Shown here: piece by piece, positions 25,699 through 34,306 of the stretch
Position numbering within the stretch: the stretch's first letter is position 1
Layout of the letters: each line of letters starts with the position of its first letter
From: Mesorhizobium sp. WSM3626
GTDB lineage: Bacteria > Pseudomonadota > Alphaproteobacteria > Rhizobiales > Rhizobiaceae
Direction of reading: 5' to 3'
Length of the DNA: 34,306 nt
NCBI RefSeq assembly: GCF_000513935.1
Contig: NZ_AZUY01000061.1
Coordinates: 1-34,306 of the forward strand
Notes under the pieces: generated by a model
Seen by the model: only the letters and a program-made list of their open reading frames with translations
Database searches by the model: none
Told to the model about the DNA's origin: nothing
Position numbers and translations under genes: made by a program

Positions 25699-26409
25699 AT
25701 GAGTGACAAGGTCGAGCCGACGCCGGCTGGGGTGGAAACAAAACTGTACTTCAGCCGCAACCCCAATCCGCGCCTGGGGGTCGCGGTGGCGCGTCATCTC
25801 GGGGCGAAAGTGACCTTCGAATTCGCGTCGCCGTTCGCGCCGGGGCAAGCGGAGCGATTCCGGCCGCTCAATCCCAACCTTTCCCTCCCCATACTGGCGT
25901 GGCCGGGCGGCAGCCTTTGGGAGGCCGACGCCATAGCCTGCCGGTTGTCGCGCGACATGGGTTCGGATTTTTGGCGCACCGGCGAGGATGAGCCCGACAT
26001 GATCCGCTGGCTGAGCTGGGGCAAGGAGAATTTCGTGCGGGCCTGCGACATGGTGCATTTCGAGCGCGGCACCAAGCAGCGCTATCACATCGGGCCGATC
26101 GATCGGGAAAAAGTCGCGGAGGGACTTGCAGAATTCCCCAAGGCCGCCGCGATCCTGGAGGCGGTGCTTGTCGACCAGCCATGGCTGGTCGGCAATTCAG
26201 TCTCCTATGCCGACTTCCGCATGGCGACGTTCTTGCCGTTCAACGACGTCGCTGGGCTGCCGCTTGGTGATTATCCCGCGCTCACCCGCTGGTACGGGCG
26301 GCTTGAAGCCATCGACGCGTGGCGTGATCCCTTCGAGGGTCTGGAAGCGCCGCGATTGCCGCCAGTCCCAGGACAGATCGAGCCGCATGAGGCGGCACCG
26401 AGGCTGTAA
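25699..26409 (+). CDS. Glutathione S-transferase family protein
   Basis: 236 residues. An N-terminal thioredoxin-like half (KLYFSRNPNPRLGVAVARHLGAKVTFE, LNPNLSLPILAW with the cis-Pro, LWEADAIACRLS with the glutathione gamma-Glu binding E-A/S-x) precedes an all-helical half (DQPWLVGNSVSYADFRMATFL, the conserved N-capping motif). A Ser or Tyr in SRNPN/LYFS may be the thiol-activating residue. AAGGAGAGG lies before the ATG. It stands alone; role in stress or detoxification is inferred. Confidence 0.9.
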   Translation: MSDKVEPTPAGVETKLYFSRNPNPRLGVAVARHLGAKVTFEFASPFAPGQAERFRPLNPNLSLPILAWPGGSLWEADAIACRLSRDMGSDFWRTGEDEPDMIRWLSWGKENFVRACDMVHFERGTKQRYHIGPIDREKVAEGLAEFPKAAAILEAVLVDQPWLVGNSVSYADFRMATFLPFNDVAGLPLGDYPALTRWYGRLEAIDAWRDPFEGLEAPRLPPVPGQIEPHEAAPRL

Positions 26410-26746
26410 CCGAAAGGGGTGGCGACCGGCGTATACGTTTGGAGAGAAACTTGAAGACGCCGGCCGCCATTTGGGGGCGTTGGGTGCATCACGTTGGGGC
26501 ACGATGCAGGGTCAGGTTAGGCGGATGCCTGGTGTCCGCAATCGGAACACCGGCCCATGGTGAACAAATGGTTACTATCCACAGGTCAGGGCTGTAAACG
26601 GCAGGCGGCCCGCCGGCTTCGGCCGTCCATCGCGGCCACGTCGTCGTTGTCTCGGCTGTGCGCAACGCGAATCGCCGGCCATGCCACGCTCGACGGGCCG
26701 CGATCGGGTTGATAAGCCCGTCTGCGAAGGAGTTGATGAGTCTGGC
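26410..26746. other. 337-base intergenic region
   Basis: It lies between the GST gene and the ATPase gene. A hairpin GGTGT-CCG...CGG-A-ACACC (26531-26551) with a bulged A is present. I see no gene, tRNA or clear promoter. Confidence 0.5.
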
Positions 26747-28249
26747 ATGACCGTTGCGATCGAGATGGGACACACGACGGCGGGCGACCCGGCGATGCTC
26801 GATCTCGAGGAATTGCTGGCGACCCGCCTTCTGGTGCAGGGCAATTCGGGCTCCGGCAAGTCGCATTTGTTGCGGCGGCTCCTGGAGCAGAGCGCTCCTT
26901 GGGTGCAGCAGACCATCATCGACCCCGAAGGCGACTTCGTTACGCTGGGGGAACGCTACGGCCATCTGGTCATAGATGCCGAGGAGCATACCGAGCGCGG
27001 GCTGCAGGCGGCCGGCGAGCGGGCGCGTATCCATCGCGTCTCGACCGTGCTCAACCTGGAAGGGCTCGATGCCGAGAACCAGATGCGGCGGGCCGCCGCC
27101 TTTCTCGGCGGGCTGTTCGAGGTCGCGCGCGACCACTGGTACCCGATGCTGGTGGTGATCGACGAGGCGCAGCTTTTCGCGCCGGCGGTGGCCGGCGAGG
27201 TGTCGGACGAGGCGCGCAAACTCTCGCTCGGCGCCATGACCAATCTGATGTGTCGTGGCCGCAAGCGGGGGCTGGCTGGCATCATCGCCACGCAGCGGCT
27301 GGCCAAGCTCGCCAAGAACGTCGCGGCGGAAGCCTCCAACTTCCTCATGGGCCGCACCTTCCTCGATATCGACATGGCGCGCGCCGCCGATCTCCTGGGC
27401 ATGGAGCGGCGGCAGGCGGAAGCCTTTCGCGATCTGGAGCGCGGGCAGTTCATGGCGCTGGGGCCGGCGCTGTCGCGGCGGCCGCTCGGCCTGCGCATCG
27501 GCCCGACCGACACCAGCCCGCGCAACGGCACCCCCAGGCTGATGCCGCTGCCCGAGGCGGGGCTCGAGGATGCCCGCGCCATCATCCTGGCCGCCCCGCC
27601 GCCGGAGACGATGCGCGCGCCACGCCGGGTGGCGTCGCCGGACCTGCTGGAGCAGCTGATGGCGGCGAAATCGGCGCCGCGCGACATCCGCCCCGAACCG
27701 GCGGAACCGCAAATCAGCGACGAGGATCTGGCGGAGCGGCGCGAGCGGGTGGACCGCGTGCTGCGCGCTATTCTGGCACAACCTGACGCAGGCTTCCGCG
27801 TGATCGGCGTGCTCTACCAGGAGTTCGTCGTACGCTGCCGCATCGAGGGTCTCGCCTCGGTCGTGCCTGATCTGCCCGCATTCCGCCGCATGTTGACGCG
27901 CGCCCGTGCCGGGCTGGGGTCTGAAACTAGCGAGGACGATGTGTGGCGCGACGTCTCGGTGCGCGCCTCGCTGCTGCCGGAGGACATGCAGGGCGTGTTC
28001 ATGATGATCGCGCGCGCGGCGAAGGAGGGCTGGCCGTGCCCGAGCGATGGCGCGATCGCCCGCGCCTATGGCTCGCATTCCATGCGCCGGGCCCGGCGGC
28101 TGCTCACCTATATCGAGGAGCAGGGTCTCATCGTCTGCCAGCTCGACGGCGCCGGCCGGCGCACCGTGACGCTGGTCGAACTCGCCTGGGCAACGGCGCC
28201 GGGCGACCCCAACGCCGAGGAGGCGGAGCAGGGGAGCCTGGCCCTGTGA
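26747..28249 (+). CDS. HerA/FtsK-like ATPase (DUF87-type), stand-alone
   Basis: About 500 residues. Walker A is GNSGSGKS (32-39); Walker B is LVVIDEAQ (135-142) with GIIATQR after it (178-184). The HerA/VirB4 group of hexameric translocases shares this order. The HerA N-terminal HAS barrel is missing: the protein begins only 30 residues before Walker A. The C-terminal third is helical, with a winged-helix look (DGAIARAYGSHSMRRARRLLTYIEEQGLIV). No NurA gene is adjacent. The ATG at 26747 has only a distant AAGGAG; an in-frame ATG at 26681 would add 22 polar residues. DNA pumping or helicase activity is an inference. Confidence 0.8.
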   Translation: MTVAIEMGHTTAGDPAMLDLEELLATRLLVQGNSGSGKSHLLRRLLEQSAPWVQQTIIDPEGDFVTLGERYGHLVIDAEEHTERGLQAAGERARIHRVSTVLNLEGLDAENQMRRAAAFLGGLFEVARDHWYPMLVVIDEAQLFAPAVAGEVSDEARKLSLGAMTNLMCRGRKRGLAGIIATQRLAKLAKNVAAEASNFLMGRTFLDIDMARAADLLGMERRQAEAFRDLERGQFMALGPALSRRPLGLRIGPTDTSPRNGTPRLMPLPEAGLEDARAIILAAPPPETMRAPRRVASPDLLEQLMAAKSAPRDIRPEPAEPQISDEDLAERRERVDRVLRAILAQPDAGFRVIGVLYQEFVVRCRIEGLASVVPDLPAFRRMLTRARAGLGSETSEDDVWRDVSVRASLLPEDMQGVFMMIARAAKEGWPCPSDGAIARAYGSHSMRRARRLLTYIEEQGLIVCQLDGAGRRTVTLVELAWATAPGDPNAEEAEQGSLAL

Positions 28250-28352
28250 GAGAGCTATGAAGTTTTCAACCTCGGGCCGTCAGGTAGGCATCCTGGCAAG
28301 ACCGGCCGGTCGCTTATCTGTTTCCGGTGAGGGTCAGCCGTGCGAGGACGCT

Positions 28353-28631
28353 TTACTGGATGGTGATAACGCCCTCGATGGCTCGCCATTCCGATGGGGT
28401 GATCAGCCGGTGGTGGGCGACGCGGACGGAGTGAAGCGGTCCCTCGAGTTCGCGCTCCCAATAGGAGAGGAACCCCTTGAGTTCGGGGAACTCCGGCGCT
28501 AGGTCGTAGTCCTGCCAGACATAAAGCTGCAGCAGGCTCGGATGGTCGGGCAGATGATAATGAATCTGAGCCGTGGTCAGGCCATAGCCTTCCATCTGGA
28601 GGCGGAACTCCTTGCTGACATTTTCAACCAT
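28353..28631 (-). CDS. usg: Usg-like family protein
   Basis: 92 residues. The sequence FRLQMEGYGLTTAQIHYHLPDHPSLLQLYVWQDYDLAPEFPEL, followed by a W-rich segment, is the alphaproteobacterial Usg family, once linked to the tryptophan pathway in Caulobacter. Function is unproven. ATG at 28631 has AAGGAG upstream (spacing about 8). It is isolated, converging on the ATPase gene 104 bases away and divergent from groES. Confidence 0.85.
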   Translation of the reverse strand: MVENVSKEFRLQMEGYGLTTAQIHYHLPDHPSLLQLYVWQDYDLAPEFPELKGFLSYWERELEGPLHSVRVAHHRLITPSEWRAIEGVITIQ

Positions 28632-28791
28632 TCATGTCTCCTTTCGGCGGCCGTCTTCAACCAACTCCCTGAGCGGGCGAGCGGTTCCGGCGCCCGCGAT
28701 TGCGCCGGCCGCGGATATTTTGTTGAACCGCGGCGGAGCTTCAAGCGGCAGCTCCCGGCGCGAGGCAGAATACCCACACGATAACAGCCGG

Positions 28792-28818
28792 TTGGCACTC
28801 TCTCAGGGTGAGTGCTAA
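28792..28818. promoter_or_regulatory. CIRCE element (HrcA operator)
   Basis: TTGGCACTC-N9-GAGTGCTAA matches the consensus TTAGCACTC-N9-GAGTGCTAA with one change. It binds HrcA, which represses groESL until heat stress. It lies about 155 bases upstream of groES. Confidence 0.95.
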
Positions 28819-28821
28819 AAT
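28792..28821 (+). promoter_or_regulatory. Probable sigma-70 promoter of groESL overlapping CIRCE
   Basis: TTGGCA (28792-28797) and TAAAAT (28816-28821) are 18 bases apart. Overlap with CIRCE agrees with HrcA blocking polymerase. A second, heat-shock sigma promoter is not excluded. Confidence 0.6.
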
Positions 28822-28904
28822 TTTTTGGCCGACCTCTTGAAACCCAAAAATGGCAAGACTAGCTCGATATGCGCGCGCGATGCCTGACAAAGGGTCGCCG
28901 CACC

Positions 28905-28935
28905 CCGCACCGGTCCAATTGCCGGTCCGGTGCGG
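28905..28935 (+). ncRNA. 5'-leader hairpin before groES
   Basis: CCGCACCGG (28905-28913) pairs with CCGGTGCGG (28927-28935) around a 13-base loop. It ends about 27 bases before the groES Shine-Dalgarno site. It could stabilise the message or affect translation; it does not resemble a ROSE thermometer closely enough to be called one. Confidence 0.55.
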
Positions 28936-28973
28936 AGGAACCTCAAACCTGTTTGTCCCAAGAGGAGAACGAC

Positions 28974-29288
28974 ATGGCGTTCCGTCCATTGCATGACCGT
29001 ATCCTGGTCCGCCGCATCGAGGCCGAGGAAAAGACCTCCGGCGGCATTATCATTCCCGATACCGCCAAGGAAAAACCGCAGGAGGGCGAAGTCATCGCCG
29101 TCGGTCCCGGCGCGCGTGATGACAGCGGCAAGCTGACTGAACTGGATGTCAGGGTCGGTGACCGTATCCTGTTCGGCAAATGGTCCGGCACCGAGATCAA
29201 GCTCAATGGCGAGGATTTGCTCATCATGAAGGAAAGCGACGTGATGGGCGTGATCGAACAGACCGCGCAAGTGAAGAAGGCCGCCTGA
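28974..29288 (+). CDS. groES: Co-chaperonin GroES
   Basis: 104 residues. MAFRPLHDRILVRRIEAEEKTSGGIIIPDTAKEKP shows the classic N-terminal strand and mobile loop (EKTSGGIIIP). It continues with the roof loop and the C-terminal GEDLLIMKESDVMGVIE. The heptameric cap of GroEL. AGAGGAGAACGAC precedes the ATG; earlier in-frame codons have no family match. Slightly longer than the usual 96-97 by a QVKKAA tail. Confidence 0.97.
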   Translation: MAFRPLHDRILVRRIEAEEKTSGGIIIPDTAKEKPQEGEVIAVGPGARDDSGKLTELDVRVGDRILFGKWSGTEIKLNGEDLLIMKESDVMGVIEQTAQVKKAA

Positions 29289-29345
29289 CGGGTTCTTCGA
29301 AAATCCACCAGTCAACGAATGCTGCCTAGATAGAGGAGTGATCCA

Positions 29346-30977
<1,632 letters not shown>

Positions 30978-30992
30978 GGTCCCGGTCAGTCC

Positions 30993-31018
30993 GCCCGCTC
31001 CCTCGACAGGGAGCGGGC
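30993..31018. terminator. Strong hairpin after groEL
   Basis: GCCCGCTCCCT (30993-31003) and AGGGAGCGGGC (31008-31018) form an 11-bp perfect stem with a CGAC loop, 16 bases after the groEL stop. No T-run follows. It may be a partial terminator, or an RNA-stabilising stem between groEL and the small genes downstream. Confidence 0.6.
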
Positions 31019-31038
31019 ATCAGTTGAGGGAGAGAGAC

Positions 31039-31263
31039 ATGGATGCAATGGCTGGCCTTGGGCCCGTGCCCGCGCCGACACATCAGGCAAAGGAGTTCCT
31101 GGCCTATGAAACCGAATGCCGCAGCGTGCTGAAGCCGCTGCTGGCGGGACTGCTCGACATGGCCGAAGCCGCCGGCTGGAAGCGGCGCACCGCTGCCGCG
31201 ACCCTGATGTTCCTGGCGGCGAAACAGGTGTCGGAGGAGTCCGAGACATCGGCTAGCGGCTGA
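31039..31263 (+). CDS. Small protein downstream of groEL, unknown
   Basis: 74 residues, starting MDAMAGLGPVPAP. A helical Ala/Leu-rich body (AKEFLAYETECRSVLKPLLAGLLDMAEAAGW, KRRTAAATLMFLAAKQVSEE) without signal or membrane segment. GAGGGAGAGAGAC precedes the ATG. Its place 61 bases after groEL suggests read-through from the chaperonin operon. I do not recognise a named family. Confidence 0.7.
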   Translation: MDAMAGLGPVPAPTHQAKEFLAYETECRSVLKPLLAGLLDMAEAAGWKRRTAAATLMFLAAKQVSEESETSASG

Positions 31264-31360
31264 ACGCCAAAAGGCGGCCAATCACCCTGTCCGCGGCGGG
31301 CCGCGCTTTCCGGTATTCGGTCCGCCGCGGGGCCTGCACAATCGAAAGGAGGCACAAGCC

Positions 31361-31651
31361 ATGAATCGCGGGCAGTTTGAAGAACCGGTCACCCTTCTGG
31401 TCGGAATGGGCTTTCCGAGGAAGATCGAAAGCGTGATGGAAGCCTATGTGCTGTTGCAGGACTGGCCCGCCGTCAGCCGCAACGGCGCCCATGCCATCGC
31501 TCTCAATGCCTGCAAGGCGGGCATCGCCGGCGAGATCGACCCGGAGACGGTGCGGGCGACGCTGGTCACCTTCGCACGCCGCAACGACATATTGCTGCCG
31601 GATGCGGTTTCGCCGGCCGCGGCGATGGGCAATCAGATGCATGCGGGGTGA
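31361..31651 (+). CDS. DUF982 domain protein
   Basis: 96 residues of the rhizobial DUF982 family. FEEPVTLLVGMGFPRKIESVMEAYVLLQDWPAVSRNGAHAIALNACKAGIAGEIDPETVRATLVTFARRNDIL matches its pattern of a start strand, a W-P centre and a conserved A-C-x-A segment. Rhizobia carry many copies, and function is unknown. AAAGGAGG lies before the ATG. Confidence 0.85.
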   Translation: MNRGQFEEPVTLLVGMGFPRKIESVMEAYVLLQDWPAVSRNGAHAIALNACKAGIAGEIDPETVRATLVTFARRNDILLPDAVSPAAAMGNQMHAG

Positions 31652-31681
31652 GGCGGCGGGTCCGTCCGATGTGCGGCGATC

Positions 31682-31719
31682 GGTTCCCGGCTTCGCGGGC
31701 GCAGAGCCTGCCGGGAACC
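31682..31719. terminator. Hairpin between the DUF982 and cupin genes
   Basis: GGTTCCCGGC (31682-31691) pairs perfectly with GCCGGGAACC (31710-31719) around 18 bases. No T-run follows. Its position between two same-strand genes fits a terminator or processing site. Confidence 0.5.
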
Positions 31720-31774
31720 AAGCGACGGCCACGCAGGTTGATCAGCGTTGGGTTCCCCGAGGCGAGGCGACGTC

Positions 31775-32377
31775 ATGAGCATCCTGCAAAGCATCAAGAA
31801 AGCAGCCGAACAGGTGACCGGTGCCGCAAGACCGGACAGGCAACACGCGGCCGATCTCGTCAGGCCACGAAAATCGAACGAGTTCAGGTTTGGGGATGAT
31901 GGCCTGGTGCCCAACCATCCGTCCTGGCCGCTGGTGGTTTATCGCGGTGCCGTCACGCTGCCGGAGGACTTCGATCCCGCGGCCGTCATGGAGGAGCTTT
32001 TCTCGGCCAATGGCTGGGGGGACAGCTGGCGCAACGGCATCTACGACTATGTCCACTACCATTCGCGCATCCACGAAGTGCTGGGCGTGGCGCGCGGTAC
32101 GGCGAAAGTCCGGTTCGGCGGCAAGAACGGACGAACGCTGGCGCTGAAGGCCGGCGATGTCGCGGTTCTGCCAGCCGGCACCGGGCATCAGCGCATCTCC
32201 GCCTCAGACGACTTTCTCGTGGTTGGCGCCTATCCGCCATCCGGCACCTATGACGAATGCACGACCGCCGCCGACCACGCCAAGGCAGTGGCGACGATCC
32301 CCAGGGTCGGCCGGCCGCGCAAGGACCCGGTCTATGGAAGCAAAGGCCCGCTGCTGGCGGCGTGGAAGAAAGACTGA
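31775..32377 (+). CDS. Cupin-fold protein (YjlB-like)
   Basis: 200 residues. The cupin motif HYHSRIHEVLGVARGTAKVRFGG (histidines as possible metal ligands) and GDVAVLPAGTGHQ in the second motif lie in a single-domain protein with a family-specific C-terminal extension (KAVATIPRVGRPRKDPVYGSKGPL). The region WPLVVYRGAVTL resembles YjlB-like proteins. Activity unknown. ATG 31775 was chosen over the TTG at 31748, because GAGG lies closely upstream and the family begins near here. Confidence 0.85.
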   Translation: MSILQSIKKAAEQVTGAARPDRQHAADLVRPRKSNEFRFGDDGLVPNHPSWPLVVYRGAVTLPEDFDPAAVMEELFSANGWGDSWRNGIYDYVHYHSRIHEVLGVARGTAKVRFGGKNGRTLALKAGDVAVLPAGTGHQRISASDDFLVVGAYPPSGTYDECTTAADHAKAVATIPRVGRPRKDPVYGSKGPLLAAWKKD

Positions 32378-32477
32378 ATTCGCCAAAGGCAGGAGAGCAA
32401 ACTCATTGGCGCAAGCCCTGCCTCGGCACGAGCGCCCGAGCAGTCGACGCAATAGTCATCACGTCGGTGGAACGCTC

Positions 32478-32999
32478 TCAAACGCCCGCGATCGCCAGAA
32501 GCCAAGCCAGGATATCGAGCAACAGAAGGACCAGCGCAAACTGCAACGCCACCCGGAGCCGCTGGATAATCCGCCAGTTGCTGGCCATGTCCGCCTTGAT
32601 GCGGAGGGCCAGTGCGCGGTGCAAGGCCGACATCGTCGCCGGCTTGTCGCCATCGACATACTGATGGAGCAGCTCTTCTGGATCGAAGCGGAATGTGTAT
32701 TGATGGTAGGGCCAAAGCATGAAGACGATCAGCCCGCCGATGCTGAACAGCAGGGTTACGGCGGTCCAGTCCCAAACTCCAAGCCCGTTGGCAAGGGCCG
32801 CGCCGCCCAGCAACGAGTTTGCGAATGCGGTGGCGAAGATAAGGCTACCGGCACGGGTGCTCATGTTCTCGACAACGGTCTGCTGATGCGTGAGACCTCT
32901 CACCGCCTCCTGATAAATAAACGCAAGACGAGGATCGTCGTCGTCAAGACCGCCTGCGACAGGTCTGTTGCTTTCTCCTCCACGCGGACGTGTGGCCAT
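32478..32999 (-). CDS. Three-TM protein with cytoplasmic helical domain, unknown
   Basis: 173 residues. A polar N-terminus (ATRPRGGESNRP) is followed by a helix YQEAVRGLTHQQTVVENMSTRAG. Membrane segments lie at about 70-90 (SLIFATAFANSLLGGAAL) and 95-115 (WTAVTLLFSIGGLIVFMLW), then a helical stretch, then a last membrane segment near the C-terminus (ALQFALVLLLLDILAWLL). A similar layout occurs in 2TM proteins of actinobacteria and of nucleotide-signalling defence effectors, but I cannot assign a family. ATG at 32999 has AGAGG upstream; earlier in-frame codons lack a site. Confidence 0.7.
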   Translation of the reverse strand: MATRPRGGESNRPVAGGLDDDDPRLAFIYQEAVRGLTHQQTVVENMSTRAGSLIFATAFANSLLGGAALANGLGVWDWTAVTLLFSIGGLIVFMLWPYHQYTFRFDPEELLHQYVDGDKPATMSALHRALALRIKADMASNWRIIQRLRVALQFALVLLLLDILAWLLAIAGV

Positions 33000-33121
33000 T
33001 AAGGGTGCCTCTCTGGCAGGGCAGGGATACGTTAGCTTACCTCTAAACCTTGGCCGCAAAAACATGTTCGCTGTGGACCATCGCACTTCGAGAAGCTTCG
33101 CGACGGGTTCAGCGCTTCCGC

Positions 33122-34102
33122 CTACCGCTCCTCGATAATCCGCAGATACGCCGCCGTCACGAACAGCACGATCAGCCCAAACAAGATCCGCCTCGCACCT
33201 TCCGGCATTTGCAAGATGGTGAGCAGCGTGGTCAGCACGGTGAGGATCAGCGCGCCGATGATGGTGCCGGTGTAGCCGCCGCGGCCGCCGAAGATCGAGG
33301 TGCCGCCGATGACGGCCGCCGCCACCGAAGGCAGCACCAGCGGCTCGGCGAGCGAGAGCGAAGGGGCCTTGATCAGGCCGATATAGAGCAGGCCGGTGAT
33401 GCCGGCGAGCATGCTGGAGGAGATGTAGAGCGCTGTTATGACCTGCCAGTACTGGACGCCGGAGAGGCGGGTCGCGCGCTCATTGTCGCCCACGGCGTAG
33501 AGCAGGCGGCCGAAACCGGTGCGGGCGAGCGTGAAGACGATGAGGGCGGCCAGCGGCACGAACAGCAGCAGGGCGTTTGGAAAGCCGGAGGTGACGCCGG
33601 TGCCGAGCCAGGCGAGGAAGTCGGGGACCTTGGCGCCCGACGCGATCACCGTGCGCTGATAGACCTGCAGGCAGCCGGTGCCGATCAGGCTGGTGCCCAG
33701 CGTCATGATCAGCGGGTGGACGCGGAACACGCCGACGCCGATGCCGTTGATGAGGCCGATCAGCACCGCCGGCATCATCGCCAGCAGGAACGCCACCGCC
33801 GGGTCCTGGTTCACCACTTGCGTCGCCATGATGAAGGCGCTCATCGTCGCCACCGTGCCGACCGAAAGGTCGATGCCGCCGGTCAGCATGGTCATGGTCT
33901 GGCAGCCGGCGAGGATCGCCAGCGGTATGGCGAATTTGATCGTGTTGGCGATCCAGCGCTCGTTGACGATGCCGGGGCGCAGGATCTGCAGGATCACCAC
34001 CAGGATGACCAGCAGGATGATCAGCGGGATGAGCGGCCGGTCGGCCATGAAACGCTTCAGGCGGCGGCCGAAGGAAACGGGCGTGATCGCGGTGCTGCTC
34101 AT
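33122..34102 (-). CDS. ABC transporter permease, ribose/sugar type (BPD_transp_2)
   Basis: 326 residues, about nine membrane segments. The conserved IKFAIPLAILAGCQTMTMLTGGIDLSVGTV, the EAA-like loop VGDNERATRLSGVQ (contact with the ATPase) and the C-terminal GGTSIFGGRGG are typical of RbsC-like permeases. It moves a monosaccharide or related solute across the inner membrane with an ATPase and a binding protein, which probably lie beyond the right edge. ATG at 34102 has AGGAG eight bases upstream. It is the last gene of its operon in this window; the substrate is not readable. Confidence 0.9.
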   Translation of the reverse strand: MSSTAITPVSFGRRLKRFMADRPLIPLIILLVILVVILQILRPGIVNERWIANTIKFAIPLAILAGCQTMTMLTGGIDLSVGTVATMSAFIMATQVVNQDPAVAFLLAMMPAVLIGLINGIGVGVFRVHPLIMTLGTSLIGTGCLQVYQRTVIASGAKVPDFLAWLGTGVTSGFPNALLLFVPLAALIVFTLARTGFGRLLYAVGDNERATRLSGVQYWQVITALYISSSMLAGITGLLYIGLIKAPSLSLAEPLVLPSVAAAVIGGTSIFGGRGGYTGTIIGALILTVLTTLLTILQMPEGARRILFGLIVLFVTAAYLRIIEER

Positions 34103-34158
34103 GGCGCGGCTCCTGCTCGCGATGGGGTGGGATAGGTGGTGCACGCGACGCATTTCTC

Positions 34159-34305
34159 CCTTCTCCCCTTGTGGGAGAAGGTGGATCGGCGCGCAGCGCC
34201 GAGACGGATGAGGGGTGTGTGACGGAATGAGGCGTTTGCGTTCCCTGGAACACCCCTCATCCGACCTCGCTTCGCGAGGCCACCTTCTCCCACAAGGGGA
34301 GAAGG
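34159..34305. repeat. Long structured inverted repeat at the window edge
   Basis: Arm 34159-34217 and arm 34251-34305 are inverse copies. Each has an outer hairpin CCTTCTCCC-CTTGT-GGGAGAAGG, a middle hairpin that differs in sequence between arms (TCGGCGC/GCGCCGA versus CCTCGC/GCGAGG) but pairs within each, and an outer-facing CGGATGAGGGGTG. The region between arms is about 33 bases. It lies in the gap upstream of the permease gene. Confidence 0.85.
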
Positions 34306-34306
34306 A

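Noticed and set aside
26531..26600. Possible LexA box (GAAC-N7-GTTC) near GAACAAATGGTTAC
   Set aside because: The second half-site is not GTTC at the right distance; no other operator evidence.
26489..28078. A 529-codon minus-strand frame opposite the HerA-like ATPase
   Set aside because: The plus strand carries clean Walker motifs; the antisense product is His/Arg-rich and has no family resemblance.

Overview
This is a GC-rich chromosomal window from an alphaproteobacterium of the order Hyphomicrobiales (Rhizobiales), most likely Mesorhizobium or a close relative. The pointers are a CIRCE-controlled groESL operon, small rhizobial families (Usg, DUF982), an HWE/HisKA_2-type kinase tail, a PaoABC-like molybdoenzyme cluster and short GC-rich palindromic intergenic repeats. 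This assignment rests on family recognition only, with no database search. I see no rRNA, tRNA, CRISPR array or recognisable insertion sequence.

Layout. 1-272: 3' end of a sensor histidine kinase. 712-1593: RhtA-like exporter. 1638-6206 (-): a 1522-residue autotransporter with about 16 tandem 50-residue repeats. Just upstream of its start, at 6351-6422, lies a fragment matching the 3' end of the RhtA-like gene. 6520-8681: NfeD-type membrane protease plus slipin, translationally coupled. 8731-10768: divergent LysR regulator and MDR oxidoreductase. 10814-18456 (-): two consecutive three-gene molybdenum hydroxylase sets (2Fe-2S, FAD, molybdopterin), preceded by a divergent TetR gene (18708-19325) with a 20-bp perfect palindrome in the promoter region. 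19380-20378: bestrophin-like channel. 20394-21494 (-): small membrane protein and a DUF899 protein. 21795-24637: TPR/winged-helix regulator, beta-propeller protein and aldo/keto reductase. 24642-25182: DUF559 nuclease gene enclosed by 62-nt inverted repeats. 25193-28631: small conserved protein, GST, HerA/FtsK-like ATPase and Usg. 28792-30977: CIRCE, groES and groEL, followed by a small unknown gene, DUF982 and a cupin. 32478-32999 (-): three-TM protein. 33122-34102 (-): sugar-type ABC permease, with a long structured inverted repeat upstream at the window edge.

How the genes work together. The two molybdenum hydroxylase sets look like one TetR-controlled locus: each FAD subunit has the four-cysteine pattern of PaoB-type [4Fe-4S] binding, and a nearly identical leader precedes both 2Fe-2S genes. 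NfeD and slipin are a known membrane quality-control pair. GroES and GroEL sit behind an HrcA site.

Most worth a second look: (i) the DUF559 nuclease gene bounded by long inverted repeats, with related solitary repeats at other gene ends, a candidate small mobile or repeat-associated unit; (ii) the repeat-rich autotransporter lying between two copies of an RhtA 3' end; (iii) the duplicated leader and palindromic operator of the molybdoenzyme locus; (iv) the covarying long inverted repeat at the right edge.
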